From positions 1 through 64,000 of the forward strand of contig NQMI01000138.1 of NCBI GenBank assembly GCA_002270565.1: a stretch of 64,000 bases of DNA, written 5' to 3'. The notes under the pieces are model-generated. The model was given only the letters and a program-made list of their open reading frames with translations, was not told the origin of the DNA and ran no database searches. Both the position numbers and the translations under genes were made by a program. The DNA comes from Stenocarpella maydis (Eukaryota > Ascomycota > Sordariomycetes > Diaporthales > Diaporthaceae). This document shows, piece by piece, positions 15,643 to 27,223 of this stretch. Position 1 is the first letter of the stretch, and each line of letters starts with the position of its first letter.

Positions 15643-18150
15643 GATGGGGCGCGGGCCGGCATTGGGTGCTGGTCAGCACAACGTGTCAATGGCGACGAGG
15701 CGAAAGACTGGTGACGAATGCGCGGCTTCAAGGACAGTCAGCGTCGTTTCAGCATGGAACCAGGCGGTTGTTGGTCGGGAAAATAATGAAATTCGGTGAG
15801 TAACAACATGCCAATTCCAATTGCGGAGGAAGGCGGGTATTACCTGCTCAGCGACCAGGTCTAGGCCCGGCTAAGAAACGCCCACTGTCTGACCTCAGCC
15901 TGGGGCTGAGCACTCTTGGGAGCAGTAGACTAGGTGGGACTTCTACCGCACATCGTCACCTGGGACAGACGGGACAGCGGTGGTTCACCGGGTTAGAAGA
16001 AATGGGTACGGGACGTCAACAGCTGGATACCACAGTCTTGTCAGACCAAAGGAAAAGTAAACTAACAAGACCCCAGGGGGGGGGGCCAAGAGGGCATGCA
16101 AAAGGGCCGGTCGAGGAGGGTGACGGTGTTGAGGAGCCCGGGAAAGACTGGCATGAGTTATGGCTAATTAACAGGTGTGCTGGCGCAGGCTGGCGCAGAC
16201 AATAACAACAAAGGCGAGGCAGAATGCCGCGCTAGACCTGGACGTAAATGAGGTCGGCTAACCACAGGCCGCTGCAGACTGACGAACTGCCTATAGGGCA
16301 AGAAAACCCTGCAATACTGCGTGCCCTGCGTGCCTGGTACACACCAGGTCTGGGTCCTGATGGGGTTGTGGTATGGGATGGCACGGGTGCGGTCTGACTG
16401 CACGTCAGGACTGGGCTAGATTAGGCCGCAGTCCAGCTCTGCACAGTAGCGGCCAACGGTCAGGCCCAAGGCGAGTTGCGTCATGCGTTCATCCGTCGCC
16501 AAACGTCGTCGTTCGCCCTCCTTGGATAGGCGAGGCGAGGAGTACTAGGGCGAGCCAAGGCAGAGGCGAAGCAAGAAGGCCAGAAACTGGTCTGAAGAGA
16601 CGGCTTAATGAAATAAAGTTTCTGAATCCCCACATGGGACCCGCACCAAACCCCTGTTGGGTGCTCCGAATTGATCGCTCTGAGCCGCCTCGGCGTCACT
16701 GAATACAGGACAGCCCAGAGGTTCTTCTTGACGCCGGTGCACAGACAGCGGGCAGAGCCCTGTCAGGACGGGAGCTCCAAGATATGATGCCGGGTTGGAC
16801 TGTGCTGAAAAGGCGAGGCAAACCGTGTCCTGTCCAGAAGCGTCGCATGACGATGACATGGCCTGACTTGTTTGCAGACGGCACCGAACCGCTCGCCAGA
16901 TGGCGAGGAATTGGAGTAGCAGCGGATGGCTGTGGGAGTGATATGCAGGCGATATGTGAGAGGCCCTGAAAAAGCCCGTCTCCCGAGCTTCAGAAGTAGG
17001 GGTCCTGTACGAATAGGGCATGAGGGCTTGATGGGCAGGCCTAGACCTCCAGGGCTTGTAAGAATGAGAGCAGATCGTCGGTCGTACCAACATTTGACAA
17101 CTGCACCCACACCCGACATCACCGGGTGCTGCTGATGTGGGCTATAATCCAACAGTCCACTCAACAACAGCCCGACGGCCACGGCGGCCACAATGAGGAC
17201 GAGGGCGAGGGCGAGGGCGAGCCGCAGTCCTCGCGCGCATGCTGAGGAGAAGTGTGTAGTGACGTGAGACTCATCCCAGGCCCAATGGGCAGGACGGTGA
17301 ACCTGTCACGACGACAATATCCGAGTGTGTGCTGCTGCGCTGCGGTCCAAGGTGCTTACAGCAGATCGGCGATCATGGCCAAGAGAGGCTTGCAATCACG
17401 TCCCTTGTGTGTTGTCGTCTGACAGGGGGGGCCCAGCGAAGCGTTTGCCTCTTCAGGCCATTAGGTTCTCGACCCCTTGCACTGGAGCCCAGGTCTTTCT
17501 GCATCGAGATCTGCAGAATGGCATCCCGCCGTGACATTGCTGTGTTTCGCAGTCGCAGCGCCGACGTCATGCTGATATAAGCAGCAGGCAGGTCAGCGGA
17601 ACACCAAGTTGTGACAGCCGTCTGCATGTGCCGAAGAGGCCGTTGAGGGTTGTGAAGACGTGGGTGGGTTAGCAGTGCGATCGCGCTGGATGATGCGGCA
17701 CTTTGTACTATCCTCCCCTGTCCGCGTGGCATTTGGGCGCGGGGTCCAATTTCTGCGGGTCGCGATGACTGCAATGGTTCCCCGATGACGGAACCCGACG
17801 GTGGCTTTTTATATCGTTGCATGAGGCACAGGGACCTACTTACTGTCCGTGCATGATGCATGAGCGTGGATGTTCGTCCCATACCCAAGAGGAGTAGTGT
17901 AGTGTACTAGTCTATAAGGTACATTAATGTAGATATCCGGGGTCTGCCCGTGTCGCTCCAGTAGCTTGTTCACCGAGGGATTAGGCGGCTTTGCAAACGC
18001 CCGGGGGCCGTGGTGTCGCATGCTGATCCAAAATGGAGAAAGGTGACAATGCCGTCAGACGGCCAAGTCCTTGTGGAACATTGCAGCCAGCCATATGCAC
18101 GCAAGCTCCTGACATGCTTGTGATATCATTACACTCGAGTAGATAGTTGC
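15643..18150. other. Long intergenic region, no gene seen
   Basis: About 2.5 kb, including the upstream region of the histidine kinase gene (15643 to about 16000, GC-rich). Reading frames up to 170 codons occur on both strands but have no domain, motif or protein-like composition. It includes a short GAGGGC repeat near 17200 and one AGTGTAGTGTAC motif at 17896-17907. Confidence 0.45.
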
Positions 18151-19657
18151 TCACGCAGAACTCTCCTTCACATTGCCACACTGCCCACAACTCCACCATT
18201 GCCGCTCCACGACGTTTCCACAGCGCGAGCACTCCCAAAATGCCGGGCCGCTCGGCGCGGCGGGGGGCTTGCTGCTTGCACCACTGATGCTGTTCCTAAA
18301 GGAGACCATCCTCGAATGACTCAGGTCAGCGCTGCTCAAGGTGCGAACAGGCCGGCTGGCACCTCTCGCTGTCTCGGGTGTAATTCGAGGCCGCCTTGAG
18401 GACCTCTCATCTGGTTGCCTGCGGTTCACGCCTGCTGGCTTTTCAGATCCGCAGGCATCACAGGCTGAGCGAGCGAGTGGGTTCAACAAGGTGCAAGTAC
18501 CACATGCCCATTCGTCATTCGGGAGTGGAGCAGTTGGACGGGTCGCGGGGTTCGGCCTGTCAGCGCCGCAGGCATCGCATACGAGGAAACTCGGACGGTT
18601 ATACAGAGTACACGTGCTGCATGTCCACCCGCTTGCTGCAGGAGGGGTTCCGGAGGTGGTCTTGACTGACTCGGAGGGCTCCAAATCTCGCCGGCCGGGC
18701 GGTCGCGACCACTCTGGCACTGGTGGTGGCGTGCTTGTTCCGCCAACAGACGCTGGGTAGAAGACACCAGCGCCATTTCCGCCAGGGGCATGCGCGCTCG
18801 GGGGGGTGTAGCTGTCGCCATTCTTCCTCTCCTCGTCTTCTTGCACCAGCTCCCACATGGCCTGTGCAATAGCAGCCTCATTGGCCGCATCCTCCTCAGC
18901 CTGGGTCTTGAAGCCATTCTTGGTTGCGGTATCTGACAGGCTCTGAATCTCCTTGTCTGTATAGTTTGTGCTCCCACATCCCCGGTCTGCTCTGTTACGC
19001 CGCTCCACAGCTTCCGTGATGACCTTGCGTATGTCTTGTCCCCGTCGAATCGGCGCACCGCCCAGCCTCTGGCCAGACCCACGCTCCCGGGCAGCTTGTT
19101 GGGACCGTTGCTCGGCAGCTGCACGGGCGAGCCGCCTTGCCTCGTGCATTGGAAGCCTGCCGCCGCCTCCAAGTTTCTGTCCTGTGCCGAGGAAACCCTC
19201 GCCAGTGTAGCCCTTCATGAGCAGGCCCTCGTGCTCGTCACGGAGCCGGTCCCACAGCGCATGGAATCTGTCGTCATGTGGGCCGTGTACGATGTGGCAG
19301 AGTTCGTGAAGCATCGTGTCGGTGACTTGCTCGATCGGAAGGAACTGGGTCTTGTCGCCTGGATAGCGAAGCCTGAGGAGAATCCTCTGGCCCCGGTTTA
19401 TGTTGAGTCCTGTATTGGGAATGAGTCAATACCGGGAAAGAGGACAGATTGCGCAGGCAACATTTCATACCGAGCAGGTTCTGCTGGTCAGGGTAGAACT
19501 CGCTAAGTTCTGACACCTTCCAACCTCTGGCTCTCATGATGGGCTTCACCACAGAGGCGATCTTCTTAAGCGTCCGCAGGGCGTCATCCTGGCGTGGGAG
19601 GTTCCCCAGGTGGGTGTAGGAAAGCACCAAGGCGTCAAGCTCCCTGTGCTCACCCAT
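18151..19657 (-). CDS. WLM-domain metalloprotease, Wss1-like, with zinc fingers
   Basis: Exon 1 (19657-19471) and exon 2 (19409-18151) join in phase 1 (GTATGA...ATACAG) to give 481 residues, starting at MGEHRELDALVLSY. The WLM domain covers about residues 1-190. The zinc and catalytic site is HELCHIVHGPHDDRFHALWD (about residue 96), with the third ligand His typical of the family. Two RanBP2-type fingers follow (WTCSTCTL...CDACG and WACGTCTLLN...CDACG). A C-terminal FWECSRCG...CGQCG motif resembles a third, variant finger. Family knowledge: Wss1/SPRTN-type proteases digest proteins crosslinked to DNA and extract SUMO-modified proteins with Cdc48. It probably acts in the nucleus in DNA-protein crosslink repair. 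The upstream in-frame Met at about 19879 is less likely as a start, because the family begins close to the WLM fold. Confidence 0.92.
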
Positions 19658-20092
19658 GGCGACTTCTGTGGTAACGCGACGGCGGTCAAGGCTGAAGTGC
19701 GGGTGATGCAGCGCGAACGTCGGACGGCCCGGTCGTTGCGGGGTTGGGAAATGGGTTGCGTAAAGACATGGAGGGGAAGGATCAGGCGTGCGTGTCGAGA
19801 TGAGAGCACAGCCGTATGGCTGCTGGACTGGGTCACCGACGTGGTGAAGTGGTGCTCTGGGAGGAAAGGCAACTGCCATCAGCCATGGCCGGACGTCGCA
19901 GCGGAAGACGCGTCAAGTGTCTTGGTGCCTGCCGCTTAAATTGCATTTCTAATAAGACGCTGCGGACAGCTGGGTTGGCCAAGACTGTCGCTGTCGGGGC
20001 ACTTGCATGTACTTTAAATGTACCTACATTTAAATACGCAAGCGTGCTTTTGCCTTCTTGTTCCTTGTCATGCATGTCGAATACTAAGTATA

Positions 20093-22252
20093 TCACCAGT
20101 GACCTTCCGTCCAGGCACCACCAATACGGCACAGCCTCCCGTTCTGCGATGGCAGCTCCGCATACGCCTCCGGCTTCCTCACCTCCCACTCGTCCATGCC
20201 CGGACTGACAGCAGCCAAGAACAAGCTCCACGGACCCCTCGCCTTCGTGATCCCCACCAGCCTCTCATACTTGTCCCCATAAAACACCTGCTGCCACTCA
20301 GGCTCCCCGGCATCTGCCTCACTGATATAACTGCCAGCCCCGGGCGACACGTCAATGAATCCCTGGAAGTACCGCCGGAACCGCCCGTGGTTTGCCACCA
20401 TCTCCTCCACCGGTGGCGTCGTCGACTCCTTGCCCTCCCACCCCTCAGCGTGCATCACCGTCCTGCGGAACGCCGGGTTGACCCCGCTGCCCGCCCCTGG
20501 CCACCCGGCCCGCTCGCCCGTCGGCGAGTAGTTGATCCCGTGGAACACGTAGCCCCCCTCCTCGACGTACGCCTGGATGGCCCCGCTGGTCCTGTCCAGC
20601 AGCCCCGGGTCCGCGAGGTTCTCGCGCGGGAACAGCCGCGCCGCCATGCGCTGCTGCTCGACGAGCTCGCCCGGGGGCCGGCCGGTGCCGTTGGGGCGGG
20701 GCCCGCCCGACACGGAGATGACGGGGGTGTTGAGGTTGACGCCCGTGGCGCGCAGGTCGGCCACTAGGGCGGCCACGCGTGCCGTCGCGTCCGTGGCGCT
20801 CATGGCCGGGTAGCTAATGCTGGTTGTGAAGGTGAGGTTGCGGGGTGCGCTGGCGGTGGCGGCGCTGCCGTTGAAGACGGGGGCCGGCCGGATGAAGTTG
20901 TATCCCTGGCCGCCGTCGTCGCACATCCCCGGCACGAAGGCGAGGTAGGTGCGGATGCCGCGCCAGAAGGCCCCCGGGGACGTGGCGGCGAGGGCGCCGC
21001 GTGCGGTTGTGGAGAAGGAGATGCTGGTCGAGGCGACGGGGATCGGGGAGTAGACTTTTACGACGGCCGAGGTGAGGACGCCGTAGGTGCCTTTGTTGCT
21101 GGTGTCAGTACCGTCTAACCGGGGGCATGTCTAGGGATTATTAGGGAGACTGTACCCGCACCACCTCCCCGCATAGCGTAGAACAAATCAACATTGTGTT
21201 CCGGATCCGCCGTGACGAACCGCCCGTCCGCCGTGACCACCTGAATAGACAGCACCTGGTCCGCGCCGAGCCCCAGGTACGACGTGTAGGCGGAGTGGCC
21301 CCCGGACGCGATGAAGCCGCCCAGGGTGCCAACCGTACCGTCTGGCCACCCGGCGCGACTATAGAGACGCCATACTGTGACTGGTACGCCGTCAAGTCGA
21401 AGCCCTGCAGCCCGGCGCTCATGCGCGCGGCTTTACCGGTGTAGTGTCCGAATGAGTACCCCGGGAGGAGGGTGAAGTCTTGAAGGGCGTGCGTCCAGAT
21501 CGAGAGGGCGCCGCCCCCGGTGGAGCGGCCGAGGAAGTCGTGGCCTGTGTTCCTACGGCGCTGTCAGTCTGAGCTTGACTAGGTCTACCTGGGCAGCATG
21601 AGATGTCCATGGTGTTACAGGCTGCCGAGTACTTGAAATATTGACCTGGGATCATGCTGAAGGGTCCACTTACTCGATCACGAGCCGCATGTTGGCGTTG
21701 CGGGCGAAGTTCACGGTGAGTTGGATGTGCTTCACCGTTGTTGCTTTCACCACGTAGGCGGGGAGCCCGTCGAGTGTGCATTTGTCGTTGGGATTCGAGG
21801 TTGGTAGGCAGGTGTTGCCTTCAACCCATTGAGGACCGATCGACACGGGATCGTTCATGCTTGGTAACTAACTGTCAGCCCTTTCCAAGTGGATTTCTGC
21901 TCTGAATCCTCTCACTGGATGCTGGAATTGACCCATTGCTGCTGGATTATGGTACAGCTCAGTGCATCATACTGCGGCCCGGCATAGCATGGCGCAGGAA
22001 TCGGCCTTGGTTTTATCAAGGTACCTTATAATGTAGCGTTGAATTCCTGCCATTGTGCCTCTGAAGGCCAGTCTGCGTCCCCCGGGTATGTCTTGCATTG
22101 TGCGTCTGAGAGCTCATGATTCAAGGTATACCGAAAGCAATACTGGGGTTGTTGAGGACATCTTCGTCCGTCAATTGAATGGCTTCGAACGGAAAGTTAT
22201 ATGAGAGGGCCAAGCTGATAAATTCAACCGACAGCAACAGGAATTGCTCCAT
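20093..22252 (-). pseudogene. FAD-linked oxidoreductase (BBE type), disrupted
   Basis: Five exons can be traced: 22252-22132, 22105-21916, 21859-21674, 21552-21156 and 21090-20093. The hydrophobic start (MEQFLLLSVEFISLALS) is probably a signal peptide. CKTYPGDADWPSE is the usual N-terminal block. NTGHDFLGRSTGGGALSIWT is the FAD-binding segment, with the His that attaches flavin covalently in this family, and TVGTLGGFIASGGHSAYTS lies in the PCMH domain. The C-terminal BBE block reads GSYISEADAGEP...YGDKYERLVGI. Such secreted flavoenzymes oxidise sugars or secondary metabolites. Two lesions are visible: an in-frame TAA at 22028-22026 in exon 2, and a frame change near 21341-21350 in exon 4. Exon phases require exactly one missing base there, and restoring it gives about 630 codons. 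I therefore score it as a pseudogene; base-call error could explain the shift but not the stop as easily. Confidence 0.8.
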
Positions 22253-24886
22253 TTTGATATACTCCTATAGTGGTGCTCTCAACCAATTTGCGCGCACTCA
22301 TGGGAAAGTGTTCCAATATAGCTCTACCTTCCTGGGCCGGGTCACTTTCTATTATCTATGAACGGGACAGCGGGCCGCTGGCCTATCAAGTTTGTATACA
22401 ATAGGTACAAATACTCACAGCATAGATGATAAGAACGCTAGTAATACCCGTAGACCACAACCTATTTCCCGTCGAATATTGGACATACAGCAGCTTCCAC
22501 TGCAACATGATATTCGCACAGACGAATAGGAAAGGTCATGCGGCAGCTCTCCTCAAGGCTTAGCTAGGCCCTACCCATATGCCAAGACCCGAAGGTTCAC
22601 TATTCAGATGCAAAGCGACCCTATAATGCAGTGCAACGAAATACACATGTATATATATGCAATGGTGCGCCCCGACGAAAGCTGACTCTGCATTGCATTT
22701 GACTGTGACGAATCAGTCAAGGTTGCTTTATCATCCCCCATGCAACGTGATCCCGGAATCCTGTGAGCCAAACCAGGTATCATTGCACCCTCCTGTGCCA
22801 TCTTGAGCTGGTACGACGAAGCCATTTCAAAGCGAGGCGGCATATGATTTGGCAGTTGTGTGTCTTCAAAGGGGAAGCGTTACTAGATGCAAATTGCAGG
22901 CATATGTTCAATCATTCTGGGTGTCTTTCTTATGCCGCCTGTTTCAATTCAGTATTATGATGCAGATATATAATCGACGAGTATATAGTTGGATGATATG
23001 CCAGTGGGAGCCTTAGACTCTAGGCTAGGCTCTGCCAAGAGTTCAACCCGGTGCTTGTATGCAACTGAGAAGAGCGAAAGACCTGTTTTACACCACGATA
23101 CGGAACATTTCATCCACATGCCCTACGTGTTGATTAAAATACAGAAGGGTGAACAACCACGGGAATTCAAGTCAACGCGCTGGGCTTACCAACGGTCCAA
23201 GCGGCACTCATCAGATGACAATACCAGTAGACCTCGCCTGTACCAAGCTACGGAGACCGCCCTGGACTTCTTGGCGTCCTCAGTCCTGAAATTGTAAGTA
23301 ATAATTTGTCGGGGCTGGTTCCATGGCCGACGAAGACGTCTCATATATGACTACTTACCTACTTAAGTAGATACTAAGGGCCTTAGCTTGAGGGCACAGG
23401 CTGAATCGAAGAGGTATCGATGTGTGATGTCTACTGCACATGAAAAGTGAGCCAACTCGGACCTGAATTATCCCGGAATTGTCCCGGAGGCTTGCAAACC
23501 TGAGTCCAAGTCACGGAGTACATATTCCAGAGCAACTTGAATGGGGCCTCCATCTTCCGAGCTGATCGTCGCACTGAAACAGGGTATGTCTGCGGGCCCC
23601 GCACTCACGTTCACATGTGAGGGCTCGCATCGAGTGTCGCCCTGCCGACGGATAATAAGCTCAGATAACTTGCTGGGTGACAGGTTGCCAGGAGCCATCT
23701 CTGTGACGTGCCAGGCCGAATGACAGCGCAAATCGGACTACGATCAATCGAGGACCGCTGAAGAATGCTCATTCATACCCTCCTTCCTGTTTCGGCCACT
23801 TAGGCGCTGTAGCGCTGCGGCCTACAAGACTGTTTACAGTAGGGCCTGCCACCGAAATCATACACTATCGATGCCTGTCAATTCTCGGATGTTCCCCATG
23901 GTCTGATTCTATCCCATGTTGAAGGACAAGAATTCACGCCACCGAGCTGCCATCTTGAGCCTCGGCGGGTGCTGGTATAAGCTTCTTTCAAGCTTTGTTT
24001 CATCTTGCCAAGGGCTCTATGCCCAGGCGCATAGGGAAGCAAGCCGGCGGGGGCAGGGCATTGGAATGTCAGCCAATGACGACCAACTCCCGGCATCCCT
24101 GACCTGTCTCGTCGTCCCCTTTCGTCTCATCATCGAAGGCATCAATGCCGCTCCCATCTGACGAGGGAATGTCCCTGGTCCTGCTATCCGGGCAGCGCGA
24201 ATTTTCCTCTGATCTTCAAGTCCCTCGATGGTCGGATTGGTCCCAAAGGTCTAAACAATATGTTTGAGTTGGGTTCTTCTCCGGGCGGGAGACCCGAGCG
24301 GTCACCTCGGTATGCGAGAGCCTGGTGGCTATCACAGGATTTCCTTGAATCATCTTCTGCCGACGCAGTCTCGCGATCCCAGCAAGAGAGCAGCCCTGCC
24401 CCATCCATGCTCCCATCGCCTATGCCTCCCGGTTCCTGCCACTAGTGGTGCGAAGTCATGACGGGGACCGAACCAAGCATCTGCACCTCGGGATCTACCT
24501 CCTCAAACACCGTTTTTCTTGGTATCTTGCGCGTACCTTCGCTTTGACAAGCCGGCGGAGCACCGGCCCTGCATGACTGGCGGCCTCGAGACAGCAAGTC
24601 CTGGATTCTCAAGTCAATGAGCAGGTTAGGAGGCGAGGCACGCATAACCACCAGCGCTTATACCCCTTCATGGCGTTCTGCAGACAAGGTTTGGCCAGGA
24701 GCTCTGTGCCTGCTTCCTGTGTTCTATTCCTCCTCTCTCTTCCTCGTTGATCAGTCGACCAGTAGCTATCCCCCGTCACCCTCGCCAATAGACTCAGACT
24801 CTCGTCCGAGTTGATTCCCTTCCTTCTTAATTTTATACAGCCGGTCTGGTACCTCCCCTTCTTCCAGACACTCCCAGATATCCGGC
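22253..24886. other. Intergenic region, only weak frames
   Basis: About 2.6 kb without a recognisable gene. A minus-strand frame at 23468-23731 (87 codons) has fairly protein-like composition, but no neighbouring exons or known motif could be tied to it. The part before 24886 is the upstream region of the aspartic protease. Confidence 0.35.
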
Positions 24887-26552
24887 ATGAAGTATTTCTG
24901 TTTTGCGGCCCTTGGCCGCGGGCCTGGCGGGCGCCGCGCCGGCCAAGCAGCCTTCGGCCTTCGAGGGTCTCGTTTCGAAGACAGCTGAGGAAGTCTCCGA
25001 CTTTGAGGTCCAAGTCCTTGGCGGTATGACCCTCCGAGCGCCACAGGTGTACAACACAAACTTCATACAGATGAAGCGTGGTCCCAGGGCCTATGTCCAA
25101 TCGCTCAGGAAATACTCCGCTTTTGGCGCCACCATACCCCCCAACCTGCTCCAGATCATCGACGAGATCCTGGGGGAGCTCGGCCTGGGCGACCTGCTGG
25201 GCGACGGTATTGGGGCGGGCACAGGGTCTGGCAACGGTGCTGGTGCCGGCCGGGGCAGCGGGGGCAACGGAGGGAGCGGGTCCGGAGGGCGGCAGGGCGG
25301 CAACGGGACCCAAGGCGGCGGAGGGAGAGGCGGTGGCGGCGGCAATGGGACTGCAAGCGGCCCGGGACAAGGTACGTCGGCGTGGTACATGATGGTTTAT
25401 GAGACTCTAACATGGCTGCAGGGGAGGTTGCCGCCGTTCCTCAGATGTTCGACTCGGAATACCTGGCGGCCGTGCAGATCGGAACCCCGCCCCAGGACGT
25501 CACCCTCAACTTTGATACCGGGTCGTCAGATCTGTGGGTGTTCAGCAGTGACACGCCGCCAGCGCAGGTGGCCGGACAGAAGATATATAAGCCTGGCCAG
25601 AGCTCGACCTCGGCTAAGCTCGATGGCGCAAGCTGGAAGATCACGTACGGAGATGGGAGTGGCGCATCCGGGATCGTATACACCGATGTTGTCACTGTAG
25701 GAGGCGTCCGTGTTCCCAATCAAGCCGTGGAGGCCGCGACTACGGTTGCAGGCAGCTTCAGCCAGGATGCTGCGTCGTCCGGGCTGCTGGGCCTTGCCAT
25801 GGATTCTAGTGAGCATAACACCGCCAATCTTGTGTGCACATGCCAGAGTACGGTATCATACTGACATGACCAAGTCAACACGGTTAAGCCTCAGGCCCAG
25901 AAGACCTTCTTCTCCAACGCAATGGCCAGCCTTGCGATGCCCCTTTTTACAGCAAACCTGAAGCAGGGAGAGCGTAAGATGCCCTACGGCGGCAACAATC
26001 CCATATTTGAGGCAGTACTGACTAACGCGGCTCACAGCGGGCAACTACAACTTCGGCTTTGTCGACCAGACCGAGTTTACCGGCAACATCAACTTTGTGC
26101 CCGTGAACGCGTCGCGGGGCTTCTGGGCCTTCAACTCGGAGGGGTTTTCGGTGGGCAACGGGCAGGCGCAGAACTTCCCGCACGAGGCGATCGCGGACAC
26201 GGGCACGACGCTGATGCTGGTGCCGGACGAGATGGTGCAGGCGTACTACGCGCAGGTCCCGTCGGCGCAGAACAGCCCACAGGTGGGCGGCTTCATCTTC
26301 GACTGCAGCGAGGACCTGCCGTCGCTGACAGCCAACATCGGCGGGTACCAGGCCGTCATCCCGGGGAGCATCATCAAGTTCGCGCCGGCCGACACGGACT
26401 CGTTCGAGACGGCCAAGTCGTGCTTCGGGGGCATCCAGAGCAACATGGGCCTCGCCTTCGCCATCTACGGGGACATCTTCCTCAAGGCGGCCTTTACCGT
26501 GTTTGACGGGGGCAACATGCGCATCGGGTTCGCTGCGAAGTCGGGGCAATAA
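24887..26552 (+). CDS. Secreted pepsin-like aspartic protease (family A1)
   Basis: Exons 24887-25371, 25422-25808, 25875-25973 and 26038-26552. The mature domain has both catalytic motifs, [11 protein letters not shown] and [12 protein letters not shown], the flap YGDGSGASG, and [14 protein letters not shown], close to endothiapepsin/aspergillopepsin. The propeptide follows the secretion signal. Between propeptide and mature enzyme lies a Gly/Ser/Asn-rich linker of about 55 residues (about 105-161), which is unusual for this family. The start is the ATG at 24887 (MKYFC), which begins a convincing signal peptide only if one T of the TTTT run at 24901-24904 is ignored; as written, the frame breaks after five codons. 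With one T removed the exon lengths sum to 494 codons plus stop. This points to a homopolymer base-call error rather than a dead gene, since the rest is intact. Expected role: extracellular protein digestion. Confidence 0.88.
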
Positions 26553-27223
26553 GTGACTGGGCCCTCTCGCGTGTCTAGACGGATTTATTGTGTACGGAGT
26601 AAGAGATGGACAAGTGTGGGTGGGGTCATGCGTTGGCATTAGAGTTTCCTGTGCCCTGCTCTGGAGCATCAAATGTGCTCATTGGTCTGTCTTGTTTGCA
26701 GCGCGACAGCTAGACATCCCATGGTTGTTAGTATTTAGTCTGGGTCTTGTTGTATGTTGGGTCAATTATGGTACAATGGCAGGATCAATCAGTCAGATAC
26801 CACCGCACCCACTTCGAGGTTCGGTAACGGGTTGTGCGGTTCAATGCATCGAGAGGAGATATGTAGTTGGGTTGAGATTGAGAGTGAGAGAGAGATGAGA
26901 AGTCTCGTCTCCAACTCAAATGCCTGCTCGAGGCTGTTGTTGCCTGGCCAACGAGGCCCCACCTCCCTTTCCCCACAAATTCCAAGCTCCAGCGCTAGCC
27001 CCAGTTCAAGATTGCCTGTCAACAAAGCGCGACTTCTCCCACAAAAGCATCATTCGCATTTGAGGCTACCGCCGCTCCCTTCCGTTTCGCACTACATGTC
27101 AGACACAATGCGCTTTCTCGCCCGCATCTTTTAAATTGCCACACCTCACCACCTGCAGCACTAACCCACCGTCTCCAATCCACCCTCTGCCGACTTCCAG
27201 CAAGCACACCCAAACCAGCGACC
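26553..27223. other. Intergenic: 3' flank of the protease and promoter of the BRCT gene
   Basis: About 670 bp with a TACGGAGTA motif at 26593-26601, just past the protease stop, and a CT-rich stretch before the ATG at 27224. No gene is seen. Confidence 0.4.

Noticed and set aside
16605..17191. Minus-strand frames of 142-162 codons in the 16-18 kb gap
   Set aside because: Two overlapping frames look equally random (rich in Ser, Arg, Pro, His) with no domain or start context.
24609..25370. 253-codon minus-strand frame
   Set aside because: It is antisense to the aspartic protease propeptide and its Gly-rich linker, which gives Pro-rich mirror sequence.
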